The notes under the pieces are model-generated. The model saw only the letters and a program-made list of their open reading frames with translations, ran no database searches and had not been told where the DNA came from. From assembly GCF_037976325.1 (NCBI RefSeq), contig NZ_CP150265.1:15001-79000 (forward strand): a stretch of DNA of 64,000 nt, in the 5' to 3' direction. Position 1 is the first letter of the stretch. Every line of letters begins with the position of its first letter. The stretch is from Paenibacillus sp. FSL K6-3182 (GTDB lineage: Bacteria; Bacillota; Bacilli; Paenibacillales; Paenibacillaceae). The position numbers and the translations under genes are program-made. Positions 1 through 10,704 of the stretch are shown here, piece after piece.

Positions 1-1487
<1,487 letters not shown>

Positions 1488-1587
1488 AAACACGTTTACT
1501 GTGACCCATACATCCAGTAGACAGCAGCATAAAGGCTTCAGCAAGCCTAATCTTTCGTATCCAGTTTTCAGCGTGCAACACGCTACG

Positions 1588-1704
1588 TTTGGTGGCGATG
1601 GCGGAGGTGAACCACGCGTTCCCATACCGAACACGACCGTTAAGCCCTTCAGCGCCGATGGTACTTAGACCGCAGGGTCTTGGGAGAGTAGGACGTCGCC
1701 AAGC
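1588..1704 (+). rRNA. rrf: 5S ribosomal RNA
   Basis: A 117-nt sequence starts TTTGGTGGCGATGGCGGAGG and ends GTAGGACGTCGCCAAGC. The two ends pair (TTTGGTGGCG with CGCCAAGC), and the internal CCCATACCGAACACG block is typical of bacterial 5S. It lies about 100 nt after the 23S, the usual order of an rRNA operon. No tRNA is seen in the 23S-5S spacer or after the 5S. Confidence 0.97.
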
Positions 1705-1711
1705 ACGAGAG

Positions 1712-1744
1712 ACCTATCGCATGTGATGCGATAGGTTTTTTGTT
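1712..1744 (+). terminator. Rho-independent terminator of the rRNA operon
   Basis: The stem ACCTATCGCAT / ATGCGATAGGT has a very short loop and is followed by a run of T. It sits right after the 5S gene and closes the operon. Confidence 0.9.
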
Positions 1745-1766
1745 TCTTCCGTGTCTAATTTAGATT

Positions 1767-1811
1767 AAAAATTGAGGCCTTAGAACGCTCTGTATGAGCT
1801 TCTAAGGCCTC
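1767..1811 (-). terminator. Terminator of the minus-strand membrane protein gene
   Basis: A perfect 11-bp inverted repeat (GAGGCCTTAGA / TCTAAGGCCTC) has further pairing inside the loop. On the minus strand it is followed by a T-rich stretch. It lies just after the stop codon of the minus-strand gene. Confidence 0.85.
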
Positions 1812-1815
1812 TTTG

Positions 1816-2346
1816 TTATCTGCGATAATAAGATGCTTCTCTAGACTGAAGCCTAAGTACGCCGTCCTTCTGCTCCTTACGGAAAGAGAAGGACAGAAGC
1901 ATACGCGGGATCAGCAGCCATAGGTGCCAACTTACAATGCTAATCATCAATGATTCTTTGATCCATGGATATAGAAGCGCAATGGCACAAAGGCCGATCC
2001 AGAACATATGACGATGAACTCGGCGAAATAGGAACAGCTTGATATCATTAGCTGGTTTAAATCCAATCCATGGCGGTGTAATACGCCAGACCCATTGCCT
2101 ATCTGCTGCTTCGTCCACTCGGATAAATGTAAGCAGTATAATCGCGATATGGATGATTTGTACGACTGCAAAGCCGAAAAGCCATGAAAATAGACCATCC
2201 ATTTCATACATGAGCATTTGGAAAGCCAATAATACGGCTGCAATAAGCAAATGGCTCTGAATAAGCTCAGGGCGAATGATTTTTCGTTTTACAAGCTGAT
2301 ATTGATAAATTGTAGCATTTTGTTGTTCGGATAATTTTTGACGCAT
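1816..2346 (-). CDS. Hypothetical integral membrane protein
   Basis: I do not recognise this 176-residue protein. It has a hydrophilic N-terminus (about residues 1-28), then hydrophobic stretches near residues 30-47, 52-74, 113-127 and 133-152. This suggests four membrane segments in two pairs, separated by a charged loop with two Trp residues and the motif TPPWIGFKP. The C-terminal 25 residues are basic. The gene is on its own, convergent with the rRNA operon and divergent from gin, with its own terminator. Upstream on its coding strand lies AAGGAAAAGT, a plausible ribosome site. Function unknown; it is real by length, membrane pattern and dedicated terminator. Confidence 0.75.
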   Translation of the reverse strand: MRQKLSEQQNATIYQYQLVKRKIIRPELIQSHLLIAAVLLAFQMLMYEMDGLFSWLFGFAVVQIIHIAIILLTFIRVDEAADRQWVWRITPPWIGFKPANDIKLFLFRRVHRHMFWIGLCAIALLYPWIKESLMISIVSWHLWLLIPRMLLSFSFRKEQKDGVLRLQSREASYYRR

Positions 2347-2511
2347 ATTTACTTTTCCTTTCCTTCTCAGAGATACTGTGACTCTCGTTAACTATATCGG
2401 TATTTACAAGCATTCTGTCCATAGCTTTATGAAACATTTTTACATATGCTGTAACCATTAGCCCATACGGGGCATACGATATATAAATATTTGAAATGCG
2501 CTATGAAACAA

Positions 2512-2541
2512 GTATAAATAGATAGACTATGTGTCATAATA
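2512..2541 (+). promoter_or_regulatory. Possible forespore (sigma-F/G type) promoter of gin
   Basis: GTATA at 2512-2516 is followed 18 nt later by CATAATA at 2535-2541, close to the sigma-G pattern (GYATA then CATACTA). In B. subtilis gin (csfB) is transcribed in the forespore. The match is imperfect and this is an inference. Confidence 0.35.
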
Positions 2542-2578
2542 ATAGTTAATAAGGGACGATCAGAAAGCGGGGATTGTT

Positions 2579-2770
2579 ATGGACGATAATCGCGAGTATC
2601 AGTGTATTATTTGTAACGAGGAAAAGGCTGAAGGTCAGGGTATTCGGATAGTGACCGGTTTTATCTGTGATACCTGTGAAGCGGAAATGATAAGAACAGA
2701 TGTTAAAGATGCCAAATACCCTTTTTTCATTAATCAAATGAAGCAAATATTTTTGGGTAAAAATGCATGA
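2579..2770 (+). CDS. gin: Sigma-G inhibitor Gin (CsfB)
   Basis: This 63-residue protein has two CxxC pairs (CIIC at residues 10-13 and CDTC near 31-34), expected to bind zinc. It matches the Gin/CsfB pattern, including GxxIxxGFICxxCE and a C-terminal block with YPFFINQMKQI. Gin binds sigma-G and blocks it until late in forespore development; it can also act on sigma-E. The location, soon after an rRNA operon and before a YaaO-type decarboxylase and tmk, matches B. subtilis. Here xpaC and yaaN, which lie between in B. subtilis, are absent. A sporulation-type promoter is possible upstream and a terminator follows the stop codon, so it is probably monocistronic. Confidence 0.88.
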   Translation: MDDNREYQCIICNEEKAEGQGIRIVTGFICDTCEAEMIRTDVKDAKYPFFINQMKQIFLGKNA

Positions 2771-2803
2771 GCGGTTTCTGATTACAGAAGCTGCTCTTTT
2801 TTT
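2769..2803 (+). terminator. Terminator of gin
   Basis: The stem GAGCGGTTTCTG / CAGAAGCTGCTC (with G-T wobbles) and loop ATTA are followed by seven T. The stem starts at the gin stop codon. Confidence 0.85.
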
Positions 2804-2875
2804 GTAGTGTTTATTGAATATTATATATAATAGAAATAGGAATGAATGTTTACTGGAGAGGATTGTACTTAAACA

Positions 2876-4405
2876 ATGAAGCCCTTTATTGCTCCGTTAT
2901 TTGAAGCGCTTGTGAATCATACCCGTACTAAGCCAGTCGGATTTCACGTACCCGGCCATCATGGGGGACAAGCACTTAAGCAACCATCATGGAATGATCA
3001 ATTAAATGATGATGTAGTCGATTATTTTTATAAAATAATGCAGCTTGATTTAACTGAAATCTCATCAACCGACGATTTGCATCATCCTGTAGCTTCTATT
3101 AAAGAAGCACAGCAATTGGCTGCAAAAACATTTGGTTCAGAGGAGACTTACTTTTTGGTTGGAGGAAGCACCTCTGGTAATATGGCGCTGCTGCTCGCTG
3201 CATGTGATCCAGATGATATTGTTATCGTTCAACGGAATGTACATAAATCCATTATAAATGGTTTGAAGCTTGCTGGGGCTAAAGCAGTGTTCCTCTCGCC
3301 TCAGATTGAACCGTTATCGGGGTTAGCAACGATTCCTTCTGTACAGCAAGTGGAAGAAGCGCTTATTCAATATCCTGATGCAAAAGCTGTCTTTTTGACT
3401 AACCCGAATTATTACGGTATTAGTGTGAAACTTAAATCATATGTTGAGACTGTCCATCGGTATAATAAGCCGATTTTCATAGATGAAGCACATGGTGCGC
3501 ATTATGGCTTGGAGCCAGCTTTTCCGCTGTCGGCAATGTCAGAGGGAGCAGACGGCGTTGTACAGTCAGCGCATAAAACATTGCCGACACTTACGATGGG
3601 GGCGCTTCTTCACATTCAAGGCAACAGAATATCAAGGGAATTGCTGCGTCAGTCGCTTGCGATGATTCAAAGCTCAAGCCCGTCGTTTCCGATTTTGGCT
3701 TCAATAGATATTTCCCGAGCAATGATTGATGCTTTGGGTACTGATCTTTTTAAACAAAGTCTTGAATCAGCGGCGTTTTTCCGTCAGTGGCTGCATCGTC
3801 ACTCATCCGTTATACGGGAGATGAAAATCGATGGAAATAGCGAATCAGACTTGCGATCAGATCCGCTGCGACTAGTGTTATACGATTCTAGCGGTAAGCG
3901 AACCGGTTATGAGCTGCTGAAGCATATGGAGCAGCATGGCTGTTTTGCTGAGATGGCAGATCCTAAGTATATTGTACTTGTTGTCGGTATTCAGACATCA
4001 TTAGAGGAGATAAAGAGGCTGCAGGAGGCTGTTGAGGCACTTGAGTCCAATGCTACGACAAATAAAAATTCTGATGGGCTGATGGCTGATGATAAAGAGG
4101 GGTGTGCGCTGCCAGCAGCTTCAATAATTACATGCCATGAGAGCCGCTTGATATCAGAGCCTGTTTCGTTTGCGAGATCTAGGTTTAAGAACAAATCAAG
4201 TGAGCGAATACAGCTGAAAGATGCTGTACATCATATATCAGCAGAGATGGTCATACCTTATCCGCCTGGCATCGCTATTTTGTATCCAGGAGAGAGAATC
4301 ACGGCAGAGTTAATTGAGCATATACAACAGCTTGCCGAGATGGGTGCAAAGTTTCAAGGTGCTGCTGATGGAATGATGAATACCATAGCTGTTTACCCTG
4401 AATAA
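2876..4405 (+). CDS. yaaO: Orn/Lys/Arg decarboxylase family protein, PLP-dependent (YaaO-like)
   Basis: A 509-residue fold-type I PLP enzyme of the group III basic amino acid decarboxylases. The N-terminus has the family hallmark FHVPGHHGG (residues 23-31). GGSTSGNMA near residue 98 should bind the cofactor phosphate, DEAHGAHYG near 203 holds the PLP-ring aspartate, and SAHKTLPTLTMGA carries the Schiff-base lysine (about residue 233). The C-terminal domain ends with PYPPGIAILYPGE, typical of the family. It likely decarboxylates arginine, lysine or ornithine; the substrate cannot be read from sequence. At residues 385-430 there is a low-complexity, poorly conserved linker. In B. subtilis the paralogue yaaO also lies directly before tmk. 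Confidence 0.88.
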   Translation: MKPFIAPLFEALVNHTRTKPVGFHVPGHHGGQALKQPSWNDQLNDDVVDYFYKIMQLDLTEISSTDDLHHPVASIKEAQQLAAKTFGSEETYFLVGGSTSGNMALLLAACDPDDIVIVQRNVHKSIINGLKLAGAKAVFLSPQIEPLSGLATIPSVQQVEEALIQYPDAKAVFLTNPNYYGISVKLKSYVETVHRYNKPIFIDEAHGAHYGLEPAFPLSAMSEGADGVVQSAHKTLPTLTMGALLHIQGNRISRELLRQSLAMIQSSSPSFPILASIDISRAMIDALGTDLFKQSLESAAFFRQWLHRHSSVIREMKIDGNSESDLRSDPLRLVLYDSSGKRTGYELLKHMEQHGCFAEMADPKYIVLVVGIQTSLEEIKRLQEAVEALESNATTNKNSDGLMADDKEGCALPAASIITCHESRLISEPVSFARSRFKNKSSERIQLKDAVHHISAEMVIPYPPGIAILYPGERITAELIEHIQQLAEMGAKFQGAADGMMNTIAVYPE

Positions 4406-4517
4406 GCTGAAAAGCAGAACGATTATGAACTTGAAGTAAATGTTCATTGTACTAGGAGTACCGCTTTGTTAATATAGAAGAAAGTATAGTTAACATAACG
4501 TTAGGAGAAGCCTTAGT

Positions 4518-5174
4518 TTGAAAAAAGGTGTATTCATTACCATAGAAGGCGGCGAAGGAGCCGGCAAATCGACACTGATTGAACAATTGACGAATATAAT
4601 GCTTCAAAGGGGAAAGTCGATCACGACGACGAGAGAACCAGGAGGCATTCCCATTGCAGAACAGATTCGCGCCGTTATATTGGATCGCGAGAATACTGCA
4701 ATGGATGCAAGAACAGAAGCACTGCTGTATGCAGCTGCGAGAAGACAGCATTTGGTGGAGAAGGTCGTTCCAGCACTGGAGAAAGGCGAGTTTGTTATTT
4801 GTGACCGCTTCGTAGATAGCAGCTTGGCTTATCAAGGTTATGCGCGTGGGCTTGGGATAGATGAGGTCTGGGCCATCAATCAATTCGCGATTAAAGAAGT
4901 GATGCCTGATTTGACGATCTACATGGATGTGTCTCCGGAAGTAGGTCTCGGACGTATCGCACAAGCATCAGAGAGAGAAATCAATCGTTTAGACCTAGAG
5001 AAGCAGTCTTTCCATGAGAAGGTGCGAGAAGGCTATATGAAGCTGTTGCAGCAGAACCCGGAACGAATCGTGCTTGTAAATGCCGAAAATAGTGCGGATT
5101 TGGTGTTTGCTGACGTTTTATCAGCAATTGATGAGCGTTTTGCAGGATTTTTTGCAACCGATGTCAAACTTTAA
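4518..5174 (+). CDS. tmk: Thymidylate kinase (dTMP kinase)
   Basis: This 218-residue P-loop kinase converts dTMP to dTDP with ATP. Visible motifs are the P-loop GGEGAGKST (residues 10-18), TREPGG (about 36-41) and the [12 protein letters not shown] block (about 96-107) for substrate binding. The start is TTG, chosen because TAGGAGAAG lies seven bases upstream and the family N-terminus ([18 protein letters not shown]) begins there. It is the first gene of the conserved tmk-darA-yaaR-holB-ricT-yabA cluster. A gap of about 120 bp follows before darA, so darA may also have its own promoter. Confidence 0.96.
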   Translation: MKKGVFITIEGGEGAGKSTLIEQLTNIMLQRGKSITTTREPGGIPIAEQIRAVILDRENTAMDARTEALLYAAARRQHLVEKVVPALEKGEFVICDRFVDSSLAYQGYARGLGIDEVWAINQFAIKEVMPDLTIYMDVSPEVGLGRIAQASEREINRLDLEKQSFHEKVREGYMKLLQQNPERIVLVNAENSADLVFADVLSAIDERFAGFFATDVKL

Positions 5175-5250
5175 AGTATAGACGAAATTCTATGCATCAA
5201 GAGATTTGTCGTTATGGGGCTTGAGATTCAACAAATGGTTTAATGGTTAA

Positions 5251-5631
<381 letters not shown>

Positions 5632-5647
5632 ATGGGCGTGATATAGG

Positions 5648-6091
5648 GTGAAAATTGATCAAGGCTTTCGACCATTGGGACAAAACCGTACAAACAACGA
5701 AGCCACAAACAAACAGATACAGCCAAGAAGCTTTGCTGATGTGATGGTTCAGCAGGATGCTGATCGCACACAAGAGCAGCTTCAACTGAAGCTGCAGGAC
5801 ATTCATAGACAAGGTGATCGACTTGCTAGAGTGATGACTGTCCGTGAATTGAAAATTTATCGTCAAATGATCAAGCAATTTTTGGAGGACACCATCCGGC
5901 GCGGCGTTGTGCTGAAGGAAGTCAAAGGCTTCGATCGCAGAGGACGAATTAAACGATATAAACTGCTGGATGAGATCGATGCGACACTCGTCTCCATGGC
6001 TGAGGATTTACTCGACAGTGAGCAAGGAAGAATTGACTTGCTTAACAGGATCGGTGAGATACGAGGCCTTCTTATTAATTTATTGTTTTGA
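5648..6091 (+). CDS. yaaR: YaaR family protein (DUF327)
   Basis: A 147-residue, strongly charged, mostly alpha-helical protein, very likely YaaR. The conserved C-terminal part contains LKIYRQMIKQFLEDTIRRG, followed by DRRGRIKRYKLLDEID and a helical tail ending in GLLINLLF. Function is not established. It lies between darA and holB, exactly as in B. subtilis, and starts with GTG 16 bases after darA, suggesting co-transcription. Confidence 0.88.
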   Translation: MKIDQGFRPLGQNRTNNEATNKQIQPRSFADVMVQQDADRTQEQLQLKLQDIHRQGDRLARVMTVRELKIYRQMIKQFLEDTIRRGVVLKEVKGFDRRGRIKRYKLLDEIDATLVSMAEDLLDSEQGRIDLLNRIGEIRGLLINLLF

Positions 6092-6118
6092 TGATAAGAG
6101 AGCAGGGAAAGGTAAGGA

Positions 6119-7102
6119 ATGGCGATGAGCTTCGAAAATATTCCGGGGCAATGGAAAGCGCAGCGGATTTTGACCCATGCTTTGCAGAGCGGTAAAATTT
6201 CTCATGCCTATTTATTTAATGGTCCTTCAGGTACGGGAAGAATGGCGATGGCTCGCGAATTTTCAAAGGCATTGTTCTGTACGGCAGGTATTGCCGCTGC
6301 TTGCGGGGAATGCTTGGAGTGCAGAAAATTTGAACATGGCAATCAGACAGACTTAACGACGATAGCGCCAGATGGCCAGTCCATAAAAATTGATCAAATT
6401 CGCGAGCTGCAGCGGGACTTTTCTTATCGCAATAGCGGGACGAAGCGCAAAGTGTATATGATAGAGCAAGCTGACAAAATGACGCTGCAGGCTGCGAATA
6501 GTTTACTGAAATTTTTGGAAGAACCGTTGTCGCCAGTTGTTGCTATTCTGATTACGGATAATGGACAAGCTGTTCTTCCTACTATTCGTTCTCGTACGCA
6601 GTGGGTGCCTTTCCTGCCGATGTCGCCTGAGATTATGCTGCAAACTCTTATTGCTGAGGGTGCTCCATCTATTTTAGCCCGAACCGTTGTTCAATTAACA
6701 TCAGGTTTAGACGGTGCAAGACAATTTCTCCAGCAGAATCAGTTTGCAGAAATCAGAACCCTAGTGATACAATTAGGCAAGGAGAGTTTGACCCGATTCA
6801 CCGCGGCGATGATCACTGCTGGACAACAGCTATTTAAAACAGATTTGGTAGAGCATACGCAACTGCTGTTGTCGTTATTAGTTATATGGTTTAAAGATTT
6901 GATACAGTTCCAGGCCGGCAGGCAGGACAACATCGTTTTTATAGATCAGTTGGATTGGATAAGTAAACATGCATTTAATCGTTCGTTCGCAGGTTGGGTG
7001 TCCTGCATCGAGCATACGTTAGAAGCGAGTAAGCGTATGCGAGCGAATGTTACGCCTCAGCTCGCATTTGAGCAACTATTGGTAAACTTACAGGAGGGCT
7101 AA
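6119..7102 (+). CDS. holB: DNA polymerase III delta' subunit (clamp loader)
   Basis: A 327-residue AAA+ clamp-loader subunit. The Walker A region reads FNGPSGTGRMAMA (about residues 34-46), where the usual GKT is GRM; loss of the lysine is common in delta', which does not need to hydrolyse ATP. Cysteines of a zinc-binding module appear as CTAG...CGECLEC (about residues 58-75). The sensor region LLKFLEEP (about 128-135) and the SRTQWVPF arginine block (about 159) are typical. It loads the beta clamp at the replication fork. The gene is 27 bp after yaaR, with a GGGAAAGG ribosome site. Confidence 0.93.
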   Translation: MAMSFENIPGQWKAQRILTHALQSGKISHAYLFNGPSGTGRMAMAREFSKALFCTAGIAAACGECLECRKFEHGNQTDLTTIAPDGQSIKIDQIRELQRDFSYRNSGTKRKVYMIEQADKMTLQAANSLLKFLEEPLSPVVAILITDNGQAVLPTIRSRTQWVPFLPMSPEIMLQTLIAEGAPSILARTVVQLTSGLDGARQFLQQNQFAEIRTLVIQLGKESLTRFTAAMITAGQQLFKTDLVEHTQLLLSLLVIWFKDLIQFQAGRQDNIVFIDQLDWISKHAFNRSFAGWVSCIEHTLEASKRMRANVTPQLAFEQLLVNLQEG

Positions 7103-7105
7103 TTC

Positions 7106-7909
7106 TTGTATAATGTCATCGGCGTCCGCTTCAAGAAAGCGGGCAAGATCTATTACTTTGATCCGGTTGAGCATCCCGTGGATAAGGAACAACATGTTAT
7201 TGTTGAAACAGCACGCGGAATCGAATACGGTAAAGTGGTGGTGGGACAGAAGCAAGTCGGTGAATCGGATGTTGTTCTTCCTCTTAAGAAAGTGATACGT
7301 ATTGCAAGCGATGTGGATGCAAAAGTTGTTGAAGAAAATCGCGCCGCAGCCAAAAATGCGTTTTCTACTTGTCTTGAAAAAATTAAAGGTCATCAGCTTC
7401 GCATGAAGTTAGTTGACGTTGAGTTTACGTTTGACCGTAACAAAATTATTTTTTATTTTACGGCAGAAGGCCGAGTTGACTTTCGCGAGCTAGTAAAAGA
7501 TTTAGCCAGCGTATTTCGAACTCGGATTGAACTCAGGCAAATCGGAGTTCGGGACGAAGCAAAGATGCTCGGTGGTATTGGTCCATGTGGACGAGTGCTT
7601 TGCTGCTCCTCTTGGCTGGGTGACTTTGAGCCCGTATCGATCAAGATGGCCAAGGATCAGAACTTATCGCTTAATCCGACAAAAATTTCTGGATTATGCG
7701 GTCGTCTCATGTGCTGTCTGAAATATGAGCATGACAATTACGAAAGCATTCGAGAAGAACTTCCGGCAATTGGAAAATTCGTAGTCACCTCATATGGTGA
7801 AGGCAAGGTAACTGGTATTAATACATCCACCAAAAGTGTGTATGTGCAATTATTTGATACACCAGGTAAACCGAAAGAACTGTCGATGGATGATGTCGTC
7901 ATCAAATAA
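7106..7909 (+). CDS. ricT: RicT (YaaT), Y-complex / PSP1 domain protein
   Basis: This 267-residue PSP1-domain protein is almost identical in pattern to B. subtilis Yaa[21 protein letters not shown] at the start, then [35 protein letters not shown] and [19 protein letters not shown]. Clustered cysteines (CGRVLCC and CGRLMCC) can bind Fe-S clusters. In B. subtilis RicT forms a complex with RicA and RicF that guides RNase Y and promotes sporulation, competence and biofilm formation. The TTG start has CAGGAGGG eight bases upstream and lies 3 bp after holB, so the two are translationally linked. Confidence 0.95.
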   Translation: MYNVIGVRFKKAGKIYYFDPVEHPVDKEQHVIVETARGIEYGKVVVGQKQVGESDVVLPLKKVIRIASDVDAKVVEENRAAAKNAFSTCLEKIKGHQLRMKLVDVEFTFDRNKIIFYFTAEGRVDFRELVKDLASVFRTRIELRQIGVRDEAKMLGGIGPCGRVLCCSSWLGDFEPVSIKMAKDQNLSLNPTKISGLCGRLMCCLKYEHDNYESIREELPAIGKFVVTSYGEGKVTGINTSTKSVYVQLFDTPGKPKELSMDDVVIK

Positions 7910-7971
7910 GCGGCAGAGTGCGATTCTCACGGGTGAGGTTACACTCACGCTTGAAGCTCTGGGGTGGGAAC

Positions 7972-8373
7972 TTGGAGAAGAACAATATTTTTGCGAAAAT
8001 GGATGAGCTGGATAACCAAGTAGGTGTGTTCCATAAGGAGCTTACGGACTTGAAGCAGAAGGTAAAAGAGCTGCTCGAGGATAATAAGCGTCTAAGTGAG
8101 GAGAACAACCAGCTGCGTCAGTTGTTTAAGAGAGAGGCTGAGCTAGAGCATGAAGTTGTTGCAGCTCCAGCCAAAGGAATTAAACCGGGAGTAAGCAAAG
8201 AGGAACAGGTCATCACTGACCATGCATTCGCGGAAGCGGGAGCAGCAATTGGTGAAGGCCATGACAACTTAACTCGGTTGTATCACGAAGGATTCCACAT
8301 ATGCAACGTTTATTACGGGCATTTGCGGACGGAAGGCGACTGTTTATTCTGTCTATCCTTTCTTAATAAATAG
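7972..8373 (+). CDS. yabA: Replication initiation control protein YabA
   Basis: YabA binds DnaA and DnaN and limits replication initiation. The N-terminal half is a leucine-zipper coiled coil (residues about 6-55, with [28 protein letters not shown] heptads). The C-terminus has the zinc module with HICNVYYG and [10 protein letters not shown] (residues about 112-133). The frame stays open further upstream, but the family starts close to [15 protein letters not shown], so I choose the TTG codon at 7972, preceded by GGGGTGGG. The length of 133 residues is slightly more than the 119 of B. subtilis. It ends in a terminator. Confidence 0.92.
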   Translation: MEKNNIFAKMDELDNQVGVFHKELTDLKQKVKELLEDNKRLSEENNQLRQLFKREAELEHEVVAAPAKGIKPGVSKEEQVITDHAFAEAGAAIGEGHDNLTRLYHEGFHICNVYYGHLRTEGDCLFCLSFLNK

Positions 8374-8391
8374 TGGAATCCGTACGACATG

Positions 8392-8421
8392 CCGCCCTTG
8401 CCGCAAGGGGCGGTATTTTTA
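8392..8421 (+). terminator. Terminator after yabA
   Basis: The GC-rich stem CCGCCC / GGGCGG with extra TTG/CAA pairing inside is followed by a T-rich run. It separates the tmk-yabA cluster from the methyltransferase pair. Confidence 0.75.
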
Positions 8422-8452
8422 TTAAATATACAATCAAGGAGCGGCCCAAATC

Positions 8453-9169
8453 GTGTCGGAACATATAACCTTAGCAGAAAACGAACGTCTCGATGATCTT
8501 ATGACAGAAAATGGTTTGAAAATTATACAAAGCCGGGAAGTGTTCAGCTTTTCACTTGATGCCGTATTATTGTCACGGTTTGCAAGTGTGCCAAAGCACG
8601 GGCGAATTGCTGATTTATGTACGGGTAATGGAGTTATACCGATGCTTCTTACAACGAGAACAAATGCGCAAATTGATGCGGTTGAGATTCAACCAAGATT
8701 GGCGGATATGGCTAGAAGAAGCGTGATGCTGAATAAGCTGACGGAGCAAATAAACGTTATTGAGCAGGATTTGAAATTGTATCCTAAGATTGCGGGTAAC
8801 GGGGTATATGATGCGATAACGGTAAACCCGCCTTATATGCCAATAACAGCAGGTGAACAAAACGAAAACGAACACTATGCGATCGCAAGGCATGAGATTC
8901 ATTGTACGCTGGATGATGTCGCTGAAGCATGTTCTAGGCTGGTGCGCCCTGGCGGCAAGGTTTCGATGGTTCATCGCCCTTCGCGTCTGCTTGATATTGT
9001 GGAAACGATGCGTAAATGGAGACTTGAGCCGAAGCGGATTCAATTTGTGCATCCTCATGCAAATGCAGAAGCAAACATGGTATTAATAGAAGCAATGCGT
9101 GATGGGAAGCCTGACATCAAGCTTCTTCCGCCAATAATGGTATATGAGAATGGGGTGCAGATCGTTTGA
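8453..9169 (+). CDS. trmN6: tRNA1(Val) (adenine37-N6)-methyltransferase family protein (YabB)
   Basis: A 238-residue Rossmann methyltransferase. DLCTGNGVIPMLL (about residues 50-62) is the SAM-binding motif I and VNPPYMP (about 126-132) is the NPPY motif of enzymes methylating an amino group of adenine. Corresponds to B. subtilis YabB in position and sequence type. The exact RNA target is taken from the family and not shown here. GTG start with AAGGAGCGG nine bases upstream. It overlaps rsmI by 4 bp (TTGA), implying translational coupling. The GIY-YIG gene yazA, found between these two genes in B. subtilis, is absent. Confidence 0.88.
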   Translation: MSEHITLAENERLDDLMTENGLKIIQSREVFSFSLDAVLLSRFASVPKHGRIADLCTGNGVIPMLLTTRTNAQIDAVEIQPRLADMARRSVMLNKLTEQINVIEQDLKLYPKIAGNGVYDAITVNPPYMPITAGEQNENEHYAIARHEIHCTLDDVAEACSRLVRPGGKVSMVHRPSRLLDIVETMRKWRLEPKRIQFVHPHANAEANMVLIEAMRDGKPDIKLLPPIMVYENGVQIV

Positions 9170-10047
9170 ATATACAAAAAAGCTTTGCCGATGCTTCCAA
9201 AGAAAATGTTGGAAGCCTTTATTTGGTCGCGACACCAATTGGAAATTTAGAAGATATGACATTCCGTGCGATTCGTACATTGAAGGAAGTACAGCTTATC
9301 GCTGCTGAAGATACGAGGCAAACACGGAAGCTGCTTACACATTTCGAGATTGGAACTCGTATTGTCAGCTATCATGAGCACAATAAACAAGCCAGCGGCC
9401 CTGAGCTGATCAGATTGCTTCTAGAAGGGCAATCCATCGCATTAGTTAGTGATGCGGGTCTGCCGGCTATTTCTGATCCAGGTGCGGATCTGGTGAAGGA
9501 CGCTATTGAAAATGGTATTTCCGTTATTCCTATTCCAGGAGCGAATGCAGCATTGTCTGCACTTATTATATCGGGTCTGCCTACGGACCGATTTTTGTTT
9601 GCTGGATTTCCGCCGCGCGAGCGAAAGTCATTAATGAAATGGCTGCTCGATATGCAAGCACAGAAAGGGACCCTGCTTTTCTACGAGTCACCCCATCGTA
9701 TAAACAAAACACTTGATGCACTTCAGGAATGTCTCGGCGATCGCCAAATAGCATGTATCAGAGAACTGACAAAACGCCATGAAGAAGCGGTCCGCGGCCG
9801 AATTTCAGAATGTATAGCATGGTTTGAGGAGCATCCGCCACTCGGAGAATTTTGTGTTGTGGTGGAAGGATCAGAGGGTGAAGGGGCAAGTGAGCTGCCA
9901 GCGGCAGATATTTGGTGGTCTGAGCTTGATCTTGCTGCCCATGTTGCTCATTATGAGGAACAATTTGATCGTAAGGAAGCCATTAAGAAGGTTGCGCTCG
10001 ATCGAGGTTTGCCTAAACGCGAAGTATATAATGAAGTAAATAGATAG
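9166..10047 (+). CDS. rsmI: 16S rRNA (cytidine1402-2'-O)-methyltransferase
   Basis: This 293-residue tetrapyrrole-methylase-fold enzyme methylates the ribose of C1402 in 16S rRNA. Key motifs: LYLVATPIGNLEDMTFRA (residues about 18-35), EDTRQTRKLL (about 49-58), LVSDAGLPAISDPG (about 97-110) and IPIPGANA (about 125-132). It starts with TTG overlapping the stop codon of the preceding methyltransferase gene. The tail with an Ala-His-rich stretch and GLPKREVYNEV is typical of RsmI. Confidence 0.94.
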   Translation: MNIQKSFADASKENVGSLYLVATPIGNLEDMTFRAIRTLKEVQLIAAEDTRQTRKLLTHFEIGTRIVSYHEHNKQASGPELIRLLLEGQSIALVSDAGLPAISDPGADLVKDAIENGISVIPIPGANAALSALIISGLPTDRFLFAGFPPRERKSLMKWLLDMQAQKGTLLFYESPHRINKTLDALQECLGDRQIACIRELTKRHEEAVRGRISECIAWFEEHPPLGEFCVVVEGSEGEGASELPAADIWWSELDLAAHVAHYEEQFDRKEAIKKVALDRGLPKREVYNEVNR

Positions 10048-10077
10048 ATGATTATCATATATGTGAAATAGTAGACA

Positions 10078-10118
10078 AAAAAAAGACCTTCCTGGCCGGG
10101 TTCAAGCGCAGGAAGGTA
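10078..10118 (-). terminator. Terminator of abrB
   Basis: The stem ACCTTCCTG / CAGGAAGGT lies between the converging rsmI and abrB genes. The run of A on the plus strand at 10078-10084 gives the U-tract for minus-strand transcripts, so it terminates abrB. Confidence 0.85.
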
Positions 10119-10179
10119 TCAAGGAGTATAAAAAAGGTTAGAATTAACAAGTTAATAAGTACAGTATAACTTATTTTTT

Positions 10180-10434
10180 TTATTTTGTCACAGGTGTTGG
10201 CATTTCTGACAAACAAACATGACAAACAATTTTTCCTTTGAAATAAGATACGTTTTCTGCGTTGCCACAGAAGATACATGCAGGCTCATATTTCTTAAGC
10301 ATGATGCGCTCGCCATCTACGTAGATTTCAAGAGCATCTTTCTCGCCTATTCCAAGTGTACGGCGCAATTCGATCGGTATAACGACGCGTCCTAGCTCAT
10401 CAACCTTACGAACAATACCAGTAGATTTCATCAT
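10180..10434 (-). CDS. abrB: Transition-state regulator AbrB with a C-terminal Cys4 motif
   Basis: An 84-residue SpoVT/AbrB-type swapped-hairpin DNA-binding protein. Residues 1-50 (KSTGIVRKVDELGRVVIPIE, then LRRTLGI) are nearly identical to B. subtilis AbrB. The C-terminal part differs: instead of the AbrB multimerisation domain it has CIFC (about residues 54-57) and CHVC (about 71-74), a probable zinc ribbon. AbrB represses stationary-phase genes during growth. Two ATG codons lie side by side; either can be the start. A strong sigma-A promoter lies upstream and a terminator downstream, so it is a single-gene unit. Confidence 0.93.
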   Translation of the reverse strand: MMKSTGIVRKVDELGRVVIPIELRRTLGIGEKDALEIYVDGERIMLKKYEPACIFCGNAENVSYFKGKIVCHVCLSEMPTPVTK

Positions 10435-10503
10435 AATCTATTATTGCCCCTCTCAAAATACGTTTCGTCATCGTTCGACATAGTTTTTGCTTTTATGATT
10501 ACT

Positions 10504-10532
10504 ATAATACCAACGATTACCATAATAGTCAA
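10504..10532 (-). promoter_or_regulatory. Sigma-A promoter of abrB
   Basis: On the minus strand TTGACT (10532-10527) and TATTAT (10509-10504) are separated by exactly 17 bp. The predicted transcript starts about 60 nt before the abrB start codon. Confidence 0.75.
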
Positions 10533-10704
10533 CCAGGAATATTCCCCGGATAGCTGAATTCACAAGTATTTGACTAGTTAGTACGGTCATATTACTCTGT
10601 AATAGAATACAACAGCTTCGACAATTTGGAAACTAATTTCCGACACTATTCGACATGAAAATCATTTTTTGTGTCGAAAATATGAACAAAGGAGATGAGA
10701 GACT

